From positions 1 through 24,219 of the forward strand of contig JAATGI010000154.1 in assembly GCA_015654725.1 (NCBI GenBank): a DNA stretch of 24,219 nt. Reading direction: 5' to 3'. Shown here piece after piece: positions 1-7,898 of the stretch; position 1 is the first letter of the stretch; each line of letters starts with the position of its first letter. Origin of the DNA: Rhodospirillales bacterium (GTDB lineage Bacteria > Pseudomonadota > Alphaproteobacteria > ATCC43930 > CGMCC-115725). The notes beneath the pieces are model-generated. The model saw only the letters and a list, made by a program, of their open reading frames with translations, made no database searches and was not told the origin of the DNA. Made by a program: the position numbers and the translations under genes.

Positions 1-669
1 CGCGGCGCGCAGCGCCTCGGCGCCTTTGTTCTTCGCGGCCCCTCTCAACACGATGTCGGGCGCCGACACCGAACGGCCGTAATAGGCCGAATCCATGTCA
101 TGCGCTGGACCAATGGCGCCGCCTTGAATCGCGACGCCGCCGAACAGGCCCTTGGAACTGGAAAAGGCGTAGATGTCGGCGCCCGCGGGTGCCACCACAT
201 TGCCTTGCGCGCCCGCGCCGATGGTCGCGATCGCCAAGCCGGCCTCGGCGCCCAGCTTAACTTGCGTGTCCTGCAGCGCGCTGTTGAGCGCGCGATCGTT
301 CATGATGATCAGCACGACCTGCGAGACCTCGGCGCCGGCCTGAAAGCCGAATGACGCCGCGCCCAGATGATAGAAGGCCGGGTAGCTCCAGCCGCCGTTT
401 TTCTGGTGCGCCAGCAACACGCCGGTGCCGCCTTGCGCGCCGAAGATAAAGCCGGCCTGGACCATTTGCGGCACGATGATGACGGCGCGCGACCGCTTCA
501 CGAGGTCCCGCACGTTGGTGAGATATTCGCCGGGGTTGTGGAACGAATCGACCACGCCCTTGGCCTGGTCGACCAATTGCTGCTGGTCCGATTGCGCCAG
601 CGCCGCGGGCGCCGTCGCCAGGGTCGCCGCCGCTAAGCCGAGGGCCGCGGCAAGCCATGTTCTTGTCAT
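1..669 (-). CDS. SYLF-domain (Ysc84-type) lipid-binding protein, 3' end cut by window
   Basis: Reading down from ATG at 669, the frame stays open to base 1 (223 codons), so the C-terminus lies outside the window. Residues 1-25 form a Sec signal peptide with an Ala-Leu-Ala cleavage site, giving a periplasmic or exported protein. The rest matches the SYLF/Ysc84 family: RSRAVIIVPQMVQAGFIFGA, a GGTGVLLA segment, GGWSYPAFYHLGAASFGFQ, and a later SSKGLFGGVAIQGG repeat-like block. Members bind lipids or phosphoinositides in eukaryotes; the bacterial role is poorly defined. AGGAG sits 8 bases before the start. A second ATG at codon 5 is out of frame. The 150 bases between it and the phosphatase stop at 821 hold no gene I can see. 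Confidence 0.85.
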   Translation of the reverse strand, partial: MTRTWLAAALGLAAATLATAPAALAQSDQQQLVDQAKGVVDSFHNPGEYLTNVRDLVKRSRAVIIVPQMVQAGFIFGAQGGTGVLLAHQKNGGWSYPAFYHLGAASFGFQAGAEVSQVVLIIMNDRALNSALQDTQVKLGAEAGLAIATIGAGAQGNVVAPAGADIYAFSSSKGLFGGVAIQGGAIGPAHDMDSAYYGRSVSAPDIVLRGAAKNKGAEALRAA

Positions 670-820
670 GCTTTAACTCCTTTCATTCGAAAAGCCTCAT
701 CGCCCTGTTCAACACCGGCGATAGGAAAACGTGCCCAACAATAGGAGGGGGGGAGAATACCGATTGTCTCTTCGTTGTACGAGTGCCGCACGCAACCTGC
801 TGGCGATTACGTGACCGGGA

Positions 821-1438
821 TTATCGTGGCGGGCGATTGGCGCTGACAATTCGCGTCCCGTGTCCCTCGTGTCGTTCGGTAAAATATTCGATGATCGTGA
901 GCGACAGATTGTCGATGGCGAAGGCAAGCGCGGTCTCGGACGCCAGTTCGAGCGCGTGACCCAGCGCTGAGCGAATCACGCCGCCATGCGCCACCGCCAC
1001 GATGTCGCGGCCACGATAGTCATGGGTCATGCGCTCGATCGCGGTCTTGACGCGTGCCATCACGGCATTGAAGTTTTCTCCGCCCGGCGGCGTCTCGTCG
1101 GCGCCGGCGATCCACAAATGATGGCGAATGATCTCGGCGCGCTTCTGACCCTGCCAGGCGCCGAAATTCTGCTCGATCAGCAAGGGCTCGATCAGCGGCT
1201 CGATGGCGGTGCCGGCGGCCATTTGAATCGCCGCCGCCGTTTCGCGTGTGCGCTTCAGCGGCGACGTCACCCACACCGCCTCTTTCGGCAATGCGCTTGC
1301 CAGCGCCGCGAAGGCGGCGCGATCGCTGCAGTCGCAATCGACATCGCGCTGGCCATAGAGCCGGCCCTCATGATCGATCGCCGGCGCGTGGCGTATCCAC
1401 CACCAGCGCGTCACGTAGCGGACGGTTCCCCCCGCCAT
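821..1438 (-). CDS. histidine phosphatase family protein (phosphoglycerate mutase-like)
   Basis: 205 residues. The RHG-type motif is R16-H17-A18 near the N-terminus, where H17 would be the phosphohistidine. It is followed by SPLKRTRETA (the arginine that binds phosphate), E89 in IEQNFG (proton donor region) and the second catalytic His, H151, in VAVAHGGVIRS. This is a complete catalytic set for a small phosphatase of the CobC/GpmB group. Substrate is not predictable. Its ATG at 1438 lies one base after the TGA of the ABC permease, so it is almost certainly the third gene of that operon and translationally coupled. Nothing here points to cobalamin synthesis, so alpha-ribazole phosphatase is not favoured. 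Confidence 0.85.
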   Translation of the reverse strand: MAGGTVRYVTRWWWIRHAPAIDHEGRLYGQRDVDCDCSDRAAFAALASALPKEAVWVTSPLKRTRETAAAIQMAAGTAIEPLIEPLLIEQNFGAWQGQKRAEIIRHHLWIAGADETPPGGENFNAVMARVKTAIERMTHDYRGRDIVAVAHGGVIRSALGHALELASETALAFAIDNLSLTIIEYFTERHEGHGTRIVSANRPPR

Positions 1439-1439
1439 G

Positions 1440-2273
1440 TCATTCGCCCATTTGCATCAAGGCGCCGCGGTGCCGGGCCTGACGCATGAAGATGAGGAAC
1501 ACCATGCCGCCCGCCGCCAGATAGACGATATCGAGTCCGGCGGCGGCGAAAAAATGGTCGAGCGGAAACTCGCCCTTGAACATGACGGCGCGCATGCCCT
1601 CGAAGACATGCGATGACGGCAGGAACCAGGCGACATATTGCAGCCAGACCGGCAGGATCGACACCGGGTAATAGATGGCGCTCACCGGCGCGATGATGAA
1701 CACCGCGAACCAGGCGATGCTCTCGGCGCCGAGCCCGTTGCGCAGAATGAGGCCGCAAATCGCCAGCCCGATCGCCCAACCCATGAACATCAGCAGCGCG
1801 AAGAAGGCGATCAAGGGCAGGCCGAGGCTGAAGATCGAATAATGATAAAGCGGGATGGCGAGAAGCGCCGCCGGCACCACGCCGATGCCGACGCGCACGA
1901 AGCTCATGAAAATGAGCGCGATCACCCATTCATAAGGCCGGAGCGGCGTCGCGAACAAATGGCCCAGGTTTCGCGACCACATCTCCTCGAGAAACGACAC
2001 CGAGACTCCGAGCTGGCCCCGGAACATCACGTCCCACAACATCACCGCCGCCAGCAATACGCCGCCGGCGCGCGCCACATAGGAGCTGTTGGTCATGAGG
2101 AATCGGCTCATGAAGCCCCATAGGATCATCTGGATGGCGGGCCAATAAAGCAGTTCCAGCGTCCGCGGCCAGGAGCTCTGCAGCAAATAGAGATAGCGCA
2201 GCATCATCGCCCAGACCCGCGCCGGCGAGAATCCGTCGCCGACCGGAATGCCGGCCTTGGTCACGGCGGTCAT
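1440..2273 (-). CDS. ABC-2 type transporter permease
   Basis: 277 residues from ATG at 2273. The frame is open upstream to 2513, but that part overlaps the ATPase gene and is arginine-rich antisense-like sequence. The start at 2273 gives a 4-base ATGA overlap with the ATPase stop, the usual coupling. The protein has about six membrane segments (around residues 42-58, 70-85, 120-140, 148-170, 182-200 and 245-265) and the ABC-2 exporter signature region with YYPVSILPVWLQYVAWFLPS. It pairs with the ATPase upstream as a NodIJ/DrrAB-like exporter. The cargo cannot be read from sequence. Confidence 0.88.
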   Translation of the reverse strand: MTAVTKAGIPVGDGFSPARVWAMMLRYLYLLQSSWPRTLELLYWPAIQMILWGFMSRFLMTNSSYVARAGGVLLAAVMLWDVMFRGQLGVSVSFLEEMWSRNLGHLFATPLRPYEWVIALIFMSFVRVGIGVVPAALLAIPLYHYSIFSLGLPLIAFFALLMFMGWAIGLAICGLILRNGLGAESIAWFAVFIIAPVSAIYYPVSILPVWLQYVAWFLPSSHVFEGMRAVMFKGEFPLDHFFAAAGLDIVYLAAGGMVFLIFMRQARHRGALMQMGE

Positions 2274-3025
2274 TGCGCCGCCTCGCGGGCGAACAGGTCG
2301 GGCCCGCGCGCGATGTCGAGAAACACTTGCTCGAGGGTGGCGCGGCCGTAACGCGCGATCAATTCCTGGGGACTGCCGCGATCCACGATGCGGCCTCGCT
2401 TCATCATCATGACGTCGGAACAGAGCCGCTCGACCTCGCCCATATTGTGCGAGGCGAGCAGAATGGTGGCGTCGCCGCGGCGGCGATAGTCTTCGAGATA
2501 AGAGCGCACCCAATCGCCGGTATCGGGATCGAGCGACGCGGTCGGCTCGTCGAGCAAGAGCAGTTCCGGCCGGTTCAACAGCGCCTTGGCCAGGGCGACG
2601 CGCGTCTTCATCCCCGACGACAATTTGCCGGTCTGGCGGTCGAGAAAATCGGCGATCTGCAGGTCGCGCGCCAGCTCAGCGATGCGGTCCTTAAGCTCCG
2701 GAATCCGATAGAGCCGGCCATAGACGGTGAGGTTCTGGCGCACCGTCAGGCGATGCGGCAGATCGACATAGGGCGACGAGAAATTGAGCCGCGGCAGGAC
2801 GCGATGGCGATGCGTCAGCATGTTCTCGCCGAAAATCTCGATCGCGCCTTCGCTCGGCAACAACAAGCCCGGCAACATCGACAGCGTCGTCGTCTTGCCC
2901 GCGCCGTTGCCGCCCAAGAGCGCCGCCGTCACGCCGCGCGGCAGCGCGAAGTCGAGCGCGTCCACGGCGACGACATCGCCGAAACGCTTTGTCAAATTGC
3001 GGACGGTGACGACCGGCTGTGGCAC
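2270..3025 (-). CDS. ABC transporter ATP-binding protein
   Basis: 251 residues with all nucleotide-binding motifs: Walker A GGNGAGKTT (38-46), ABC signature LSSGM (135-139), Walker B LLLLDEP (155-161) and switch His in LLASHN (H193). At the Q-loop position the sequence reads NFSSPYVDLP (81-90), so the usual Gln is absent. I believe this is a trait of the subfamily that pairs with ABC-2 permeases rather than damage, but have not checked. The start is taken as GTG at 3025, because no in-frame ATG lies nearby and the conserved VTVRNLTKRFG strand begins right after. It heads the operon ATPase-permease-phosphatase and is divergent from the binding-protein gene at 3176, leaving about 150 bases for two promoters. 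Confidence 0.9.
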   Translation of the reverse strand: MPQPVVTVRNLTKRFGDVVAVDALDFALPRGVTAALLGGNGAGKTTTLSMLPGLLLPSEGAIEIFGENMLTHRHRVLPRLNFSSPYVDLPHRLTVRQNLTVYGRLYRIPELKDRIAELARDLQIADFLDRQTGKLSSGMKTRVALAKALLNRPELLLLDEPTASLDPDTGDWVRSYLEDYRRRGDATILLASHNMGEVERLCSDVMMMKRGRIVDRGSPQELIARYGRATLEQVFLDIARGPDLFAREAAQ

Positions 3026-3175
3026 GCGGGCATCATGGCCGAAACCCCCGGACGATCAAGCGTGAAACCGCCCGCCGCCGACTCGCGCTTGGCGCCTTGG
3101 CCGCTTTGGCCTAGGGTTTCGCCCAATCGAGCGCCGCGGCAACGACAAGCCGCGGCGACAGACAGGGAGGATCGG

Positions 3176-4378
3176 ATGAAATCGAAAACGCTTGTCGTTT
3201 GCGCGGCGATCGCGGCGGCATCGCTGTTCGGACGCGCTTGGGCTGAAAACGCGCCCGGCGTGACCGATACCGAGATCAAGATCGGCCAGACCTCGCCCTA
3301 TAGCGGCCCGGCCTCGGCCTATTCGGCCAACAGCAAGGCCGAGATCGCTTACTTCAACATGATCAACGACCAGGGCGGCATCAACGGCCGCAAGATCAAG
3401 ATCGTCAGCCTCGATGACGGCTACAATCCGGCCAAGACCGTCGAGCTCACGCGCAAGCTGGTCGAGGAAGAGCAGGTCGCCTTCATCTTCTCGACCATCG
3501 GCACGCCCACCAATGTCGCGATCCGCAAATATCTGAATGACCTGAAAGTGCCGGATGTGCTCGTCGCCTCGGGCGGCGATTTCTGGGGCGATTACGAGCA
3601 TTATCCTTGGTCGATCGGCCTGCTGCCGAGCTACCGCGTCGAGGCGACGATCTATGCCAAATACATTCTCGCCCATAAGCCCGACGCCAAGGTCGCGCTG
3701 CTCTATCAGAACGACGATTTCGGCAAGGATTACCTGAACGGCCTCAAGGACGGCTTCGGCGCCGATTTCGACAAGCGCGTCGTCAAACAGGAAACCTACC
3801 AGGTCACCGATCCCACCATCGATTCGCAGATCGTGTCGTTGCAAGCCTCGGGTGCCGACGTTCTGGTCAGCGGCCAGACCATCAAGTTCGGCGACAAGGC
3901 GATTCGCAAGGTCTCCGATCTCGGTTGGAAGCCGCTGCACTTGATCTCCTACGTCTCGTCCTCGGTCGGCGCCACGCTGCAGCCCGCCGGGCTCGACAAG
4001 TCGGTCGGCCTCATCACCGCGCAATACAACAAGGATCCCGGCGATCCGCGTTGGCAGAACGATCCCGGCATGCAGCGGTGGCGCGACTTCATGACCAAAT
4101 ATCTGCCGGGCGTGTCGCAGACCGACAATAATTACGTCGCCGGCTATCAATACGCCCAGACGCTGGCGCAGGTATTGCGCCAATGCGGCAACAATCTGTC
4201 GCGCGACAACATCATGCGCCAAGCCGCCAACCTCCACGATCTCAAGGAAGACGTCTTGCTGCCGGGGATCGCGGTCAATACCTCGCCGACCAATTTCCAC
4301 CCGGTGACGCAGATGCAATTGGCGCGGTTCGACGGCAAGAGTTGGGTGCTGTTCGGCGACGTGATCGGGGTGAACTGA
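3176..4378 (+). CDS. ABC transporter periplasmic substrate-binding protein, branched-chain amino acid type (LivJ-like)
   Basis: 400 residues from ATG at 3176, with GGGAGG 7 bases upstream. Residues 1-23 are a signal peptide ending AWA. The mature protein starts with VTDTEIKIGQTSPYSGPASA, the typical first strand and ligand loop of Peripla_BP_6 proteins, and has the two-lobe organisation (VALLYQNDDFGKDYLNGLKD opening the second lobe). The family binds amino acids, amides, urea or aromatic acids for LivFGHM-type importers. No cognate permease or ATPase genes adjoin it; the ABC genes next door are of the exporter type and divergent. It may use a transporter encoded elsewhere. An aromatic-acid ligand is possible given the catabolic genes further right, but that is inference. 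Confidence 0.88.
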   Translation: MKSKTLVVCAAIAAASLFGRAWAENAPGVTDTEIKIGQTSPYSGPASAYSANSKAEIAYFNMINDQGGINGRKIKIVSLDDGYNPAKTVELTRKLVEEEQVAFIFSTIGTPTNVAIRKYLNDLKVPDVLVASGGDFWGDYEHYPWSIGLLPSYRVEATIYAKYILAHKPDAKVALLYQNDDFGKDYLNGLKDGFGADFDKRVVKQETYQVTDPTIDSQIVSLQASGADVLVSGQTIKFGDKAIRKVSDLGWKPLHLISYVSSSVGATLQPAGLDKSVGLITAQYNKDPGDPRWQNDPGMQRWRDFMTKYLPGVSQTDNNYVAGYQYAQTLAQVLRQCGNNLSRDNIMRQAANLHDLKEDVLLPGIAVNTSPTNFHPVTQMQLARFDGKSWVLFGDVIGVN

Positions 4379-4453
4379 CCGCAAGGCGCGCGGCCTGACC
4401 ATTGCGCGCCGCGCCGGTATGACGCGATTGCGGTGTGACGGTGACAAGGCGCG

Positions 4454-4485
4454 AAAAAAAAGAGGCCGGAACTGCTTCCGGCCTC
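4454..4485 (-). terminator. intrinsic terminator of pstS
   Basis: A perfect 10-bp stem (GAGGCCGGAA, loop CTGC, TTCCGGCCTC; 4462-4485) is flanked on the left by eight A residues (4454-4461), so read on the minus strand it is hairpin plus U-tract. It lies 63 bases past the pstS stop. There is no T-run on the plus side, so it does not serve the convergent binding-protein gene. Confidence 0.88.
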
Positions 4486-4547
4486 CACGCCTCTTGGTCC
4501 GTCGGTAAGGGGTCTAACCGATCGCGAGGTCTTAGAGTTAAGTCAGG

Positions 4548-5576
4548 TCAGAATTTGAACTGCGCCTTCCAATAATCTTGGATCTGCGCCACCAGCGCGG
4601 GCGGCAACGGCACGTAATCGAGCGCCTCGGCTTGCGGCTGGCCCTCCTTGAAGGCCCAGGCGAAGAAATCGAGCACCGCTTGCGAGCGCGTCGCGTCCTT
4701 CGGCACCTTGTGCATCAGGACGAACGACGTCGCCGCGATCGGATAGGCCTGGTCCCCCGGCGCGTTGGTCATGATCAGGTAAAAGTCCTTGGCCTTGGTC
4801 CAGTCGGCGCTCGCCGCGGCCGCCTGGAAGCTGTCGCGGTCGGGCTTGATGAAATTGCCGGCCGCGTTTTGCACCAGCGCATAGGTCATCTTGTTTTGCA
4901 GCACATAGGCATATTCGACATAGCCGATCGAGCCCTTGATCTGATTGACATAGGCGGCGACGCCTTCGTTGCCCTTGCCGCCGATGCCGGTGGGCCAAGA
5001 AACCGAGGTGTCGGCGCCGACTTTCGTCTTCCATTCCGGACTGACCTTGGACAGGTAGTCGGCGAAGTTGAAGGTCGTGCCCGATCCGTCCGAGCGATGC
5101 ACCACCGAAATCTTCACGTCCGGCAGCTTCACGCCGGAGTTGACCGCGGCCAGCGCCGGATCGTTCCAATTGGTGATCTTGCCGAGATAAATGTCGGCGA
5201 TGATCGGCCCGGTCAGATTCAATCCGCCCGGCGCCACGCCGTCGATATTCACCACCGGCACGATGCCGCCGATCACGTCGGGAAATTGACCCAGGCCGGC
5301 GGCGTCGAGATCTTCCGGCTTCAGGGGCTTGTCGCTGGCGCCAAAATCGACCGTGCCGGCCTTGATCTGGGCGATGCCGCCGCCCGAGCCGATCGACTGA
5401 TAATTCATGCGGTTGCCGGTCTTGGAGGCATAATCGGCCGCCCATTTGGCGAATACCGGATAAGGAAACGTCGCCCCCGCGCCGGCGATATCGATCGCGT
5501 AGGCGGTACCCATGCCGATCGCGCCGGCGGCGACGAGAGCCGCCACGGCAATCAATGGCCGAATGCGAAACGCCAT
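4548..5576 (-). CDS. pstS: phosphate ABC transporter substrate-binding protein PstS
   Basis: 342 residues, full length. Signal peptide 1-27 (ending AYA), then IDIAGAGATFPYPVFAKWA, the first phosphate-binding loop. It is followed by YQSIGSGGGIAQIKAGTVDF, GASDKPL, and RSDGSGTTFNFADYL, all diagnostic of PstS. It delivers phosphate to PstCAB in the inner membrane. GAGGAG lies 8 bases before the ATG. The gene is monocistronic in this window: its own terminator follows, and pstC, pstA, pstB and phoU are not nearby, so the permease must be encoded elsewhere or this is an extra copy. A candidate Pho box lies about 95 bases upstream. Confidence 0.93.
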   Translation of the reverse strand: MAFRIRPLIAVAALVAAGAIGMGTAYAIDIAGAGATFPYPVFAKWAADYASKTGNRMNYQSIGSGGGIAQIKAGTVDFGASDKPLKPEDLDAAGLGQFPDVIGGIVPVVNIDGVAPGGLNLTGPIIADIYLGKITNWNDPALAAVNSGVKLPDVKISVVHRSDGSGTTFNFADYLSKVSPEWKTKVGADTSVSWPTGIGGKGNEGVAAYVNQIKGSIGYVEYAYVLQNKMTYALVQNAAGNFIKPDRDSFQAAAASADWTKAKDFYLIMTNAPGDQAYPIAATSFVLMHKVPKDATRSQAVLDFFAWAFKEGQPQAEALDYVPLPPALVAQIQDYWKAQFKF

Positions 5577-5669
5577 TCTTTTTCTCCTCTGATGTCAGGC
5601 CGGGATCCGCCGCGCCGGATCGGCGCGCGGAATTCATCCCCCAAACGAGCGGCACTCTATTGGCGGGTG

Positions 5670-5687
5670 ATTGCAGTTTCGTGACGA
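5670..5687 (-). promoter_or_regulatory. candidate Pho box upstream of pstS
   Basis: Read on the minus strand the sequence is TCGTCAC-GAAA-CTGCAAT. This resembles two 7-base PhoB half-sites (consensus CTGTCAT) with a 4-base AT-rich spacer, giving the correct 11-base period. About 4-5 of 7 bases match in each half. Placement before pstS supports it. It is weak and could be chance. Confidence 0.35.
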
Positions 5688-5833
5688 GGAAACGGCGCCT
5701 GCGAGAAATCGTCTCTCCCAAATCTGGGGGAATGAACGTTCCGCTGTACTATATATGGGAGGTGTGATAGTTTTCGTACTCGGGCTAGGCAGCGGATCGT
5801 CCGTTGCTGCCCGTGCGAACGAGGACAGAAATT

Positions 5834-5896
5834 ATGGCAGCGAAAAAGAAAGCAAAGGCGAAGCCGGCGAAGCGGGCCGCCAAGAAGAAGAAGTAG
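5834..5896 (+). CDS. 20-residue lysine/alanine-rich micro-protein
   Basis: ATG at 5834 opens 20 codons ending in TAG. The product has 11 Lys and one Arg, the rest almost all Ala plus Pro, resembling the tails of histone H1-like or HU-extension peptides. Lys is encoded mainly by AAG, matching the local GC bias. A GAGGAC motif lies about 9 bases upstream. Three hairpins follow directly (5904-5997). The 257 bases between the pstS start and this ORF hold the candidate Pho box and nothing else I recognise. Short lysine-rich ORFs of this type occur in other alphaproteobacteria to my recollection, and a nucleic-acid-binding role would be a guess. It could also be non-coding. Confidence 0.5.
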   Translation: MAAKKKAKAKPAKRAAKKKK

Positions 5897-5903
5897 TCGC
5901 GTC

Positions 5904-5997
5904 CGTCTGAGCGTTTCAGACGATCGCGGGGCTGCTCTGCACCGAAGGGGGTTCAGAGCAGCCCCGCCAGCGCACGGTTCCCCGGCCCTGCGGCCGG
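5904..5997 (+). terminator. cluster of three hairpins after the micro-ORF
   Basis: There are three consecutive stems. The first has 7 bp with arms 5904-5910 and 5916-5922. The second has a perfect 14 bp with arms 5926-5939 and 5954-5967 (GCGGGGCTGCTCTG paired with its complement). The third has 6 bp with arms 5982-5987 and 5992-5997. None has a T-run on either side, so this is not a classic intrinsic terminator. It lies between the ends of the micro-ORF (+) and the patatin gene (-, stop at 6038) and may protect or end either transcript. Confidence 0.45.
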
Positions 5998-6037
5998 CAG
6001 AGAAATCGGCGATAAATCTCCCACTTTCGATGTGCTT

Positions 6038-7825
6038 TTACGGACGAAACCGCGATAAATCGACGGCTTTCAGCCGATCGCGCGTGTAGCGATATCCGGA
6101 CTCGATCGCCCGGTCGAACGCGCGCCAGTCGCGCATCGCGATATCCTCCAGGGGCGGCTCGATCAGCAGATCGACATGCGATCGGCTGTGCTCGGTTTCG
6201 ACCTCGCTGCCGATGGTGCCGGCGCGCAGCAGCATGGTCACGATTCCCGGGGCGGCCTTGTCGTCGCCAAGAAACAGCCGCGCCAGCGGCCCGCGCTTGA
6301 CCGGGCGGAAGTCGTCTCGCCGGCCGACATCGACGCCGATGATCGGGCCCTGATTCCATTCCGTCATGGTGGCGGCCGGCAGGTTGTTCATCACCGCGCC
6401 ATCGACCAGAATCTCGCCGTCCTCCACGACCGGCGGCAACAGGCCGGGAATCGCGACGCTGGCCCGCAGCGCCCGCCATACCGGCCCGCGATCGTGCAAT
6501 CTCAGCCGGCCGCTCGTCAGATTCGAGGACACCGCGAAATAGGGCCGCCACAGATCCTCGATGCGGTCGTCGCCGAAATGTTTTTTGAGCCGCGCGGTGA
6601 CGCGGCGGCCCGTGGTCAGCGCCAGGATCGGCAGCGTCACGTCGCGCAGGGGATCGGAGCGCACGAAGGCGTCGAGCATGCGCTCGCGCAGTTCGGCGAT
6701 GTCCCATTCATGCGCCAGGCCCGCCGCCACGATCGCGCCCATGCTGGTGCCGCCAAGGAGATCGAAGGCGACGCCTGCCTCTTGCAGCGCCTGCACCACG
6801 CCGACATGGCCGTAGGCGCGCGCGCCGCCGCCCGACAGCACCAGCCCGACGGCGCGGCCCGACAGCATGCGCGCCAGCCGTGCCATGTCGGCCGTATCGC
6901 CGCGCCGCAAATGATAATGAAACCGCGCCGGCACCAGCGCGAGCCACGGCCCCGCCGGCAACGGCATCGGGCGCCGATCCTGCATCACCGCGAGATCGAA
7001 GCGCTGCCACGGCGAGGTCTGGAGCGCGGATAGAATCGGCGGGCTTCGCGGCGCCGCTGCGGCGTCCACGATGACGATGGCATGGTCGCCGCGCCGGGCG
7101 CAGAGCCGCGACCAGTTGGTCAGCGCCGCGTCCGCGCGGTAAATCACGCGGTCGTGCCCCTGTTCGATGGCGGCGAATTCGGTTTCGGTCGCCGCCGCCG
7201 CGGCCGAATCGAGCAGGGCAACGCGCAATCCGGATCTGCCGAACTGATCGGCGAGCGCCTGCGCCAGCGGCGCCGCCGACTCGTCGCCGACCGGAAACAG
7301 CGCGATGGTGCGCGGCGGCGCTTGCCGGGCGTCGCGGAGATGCGGCCGGCGCAGCCAGCCGATGATCTGGGCCGTCACCCGCATCATCGCCTCGGGATGA
7401 AGCGTCAACAGCCGCTCGAACGCGGTGGCCGGCACGCGCAACAGCGAGGTGTCGCGCAGCGCCGTCACCGTCGCGGTATGAAAGCCGGTGTCGAGCATCG
7501 CGACCTCGCCGACAATGTCGCCGGGATGGACCTCGATCTCGCGCGTTCCATTGCGCTCGATGCCCAATATGCCGCTCAACACGACGTAAAACGCGTCGGC
7601 CGGTTCTTTTTCGGCGAACAGGATGGTGCCGCCGGGCAGATCGAACCACGATATTTCGTCGGCGATGCTGGCGAGCGCCGCGGGAGCCATGCCGGCGAAA
7701 AACGGCACCGCTTCGAGCCGCGGCGGCGCGATCGCGGTATCCAGCGCAGCCGCGGCCGCGCTTGCGTGCGGTGCAACACGGCCATGCGCTGCCAACGTGT
7801 TGCCGTTTTTCGCGTCGCTTACCAA
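6038..7825 (-). CDS. cyclic nucleotide-binding / patatin-like phospholipase (NTE family)
   Basis: 595 residues. Domain one (about 35-150) is a cNMP-binding fold (FFAGMAPAALASIADEI, GDIVGEVAML). A middle region (about 170-300) resembles the linker of NTE proteins. The patatin domain (about 325-490) carries the oxyanion loop GGGARAYGH (332-340), nucleophile S361 in GTSMG and catalytic D475 in DGA, so the Ser-Asp dyad is intact. It should hydrolyse phospholipid or lysophospholipid acyl esters, perhaps controlled by ligand binding to the first domain. The true cAMP contact (PRRTS-like Arg) is not obvious. The start is uncertain: the longest frame begins with TTG at 7825, another TTG is at codon 11, and the first in-frame ATG is codon 46, inside the domain. 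No membrane anchor is seen. Confidence 0.88.
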   Translation of the reverse strand: MVSDAKNGNTLAAHGRVAPHASAAAAALDTAIAPPRLEAVPFFAGMAPAALASIADEISWFDLPGGTILFAEKEPADAFYVVLSGILGIERNGTREIEVHPGDIVGEVAMLDTGFHTATVTALRDTSLLRVPATAFERLLTLHPEAMMRVTAQIIGWLRRPHLRDARQAPPRTIALFPVGDESAAPLAQALADQFGRSGLRVALLDSAAAAATETEFAAIEQGHDRVIYRADAALTNWSRLCARRGDHAIVIVDAAAAPRSPPILSALQTSPWQRFDLAVMQDRRPMPLPAGPWLALVPARFHYHLRRGDTADMARLARMLSGRAVGLVLSGGGARAYGHVGVVQALQEAGVAFDLLGGTSMGAIVAAGLAHEWDIAELRERMLDAFVRSDPLRDVTLPILALTTGRRVTARLKKHFGDDRIEDLWRPYFAVSSNLTSGRLRLHDRGPVWRALRASVAIPGLLPPVVEDGEILVDGAVMNNLPAATMTEWNQGPIIGVDVGRRDDFRPVKRGPLARLFLGDDKAAPGIVTMLLRAGTIGSEVETEHSRSHVDLLIEPPLEDIAMRDWRAFDRAIESGYRYTRDRLKAVDLSRFRP

Positions 7826-7829
7826 GTCA

Positions 7830-7896
7830 GACGTGAACGCCTCTCGAGGCGTTTCCTCCCTAAACTTGGGCCGTGGCTAACACGGCCCATTTTTTT
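7830..7896 (+). ncRNA. candidate trans-acting small RNA with anti-Shine-Dalgarno motif (AbcR/alpha-r15-like architecture)
   Basis: On the plus strand a small hairpin (arms 7836-7841 and 7848-7853) is followed by an unpaired linker containing CCTCCC (7855-7860) and ACTT. Next comes a perfect 8-bp GC stem (GGGCCGTG, loop GCTAA, CACGGCCC; 7868-7888) and a run of seven T (7890-7896). No plus-strand protein gene ends here, since both neighbours are on the minus strand, so the terminator must serve an unannotated plus transcript. Hairpin, CCUCC-type linker and terminator is the layout of rhizobial sRNAs such as AbcR, as I recall them. The 5' end is unknown and may extend upstream into the patatin 5' region. 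No clear promoter was found. Confidence 0.5.
7868..7896 (+). terminator. intrinsic terminator, plus strand
   Basis: An 8-bp perfect stem with a 5-base loop is followed by A and seven T. The reverse strand has no comparable U-tract, so the direction is clearly plus. It forms the 3' end of the candidate small RNA. Confidence 0.85.
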
Positions 7897-7898
7897 GC

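Noticed and set aside
2273..3175. Plus-strand upstream extension of the binding-protein frame
   Set aside because: It lies antisense to the ABC ATPase, and a signal peptide with a good ribosome-binding site begins at 3176.
3056..4447. 463-codon antisense open frame opposite the LivJ-like gene
   Set aside because: Its sequence is rich in Arg, Asp, Gly and Val with no family motif, and the plus strand encodes a clear binding protein; it is a product of GC3 bias.
7868..7896. Hairpin considered as terminator of the minus-strand SDR ending at 7899
   Set aside because: The T-run is on the plus strand; the minus strand has no U-tract after the stem.
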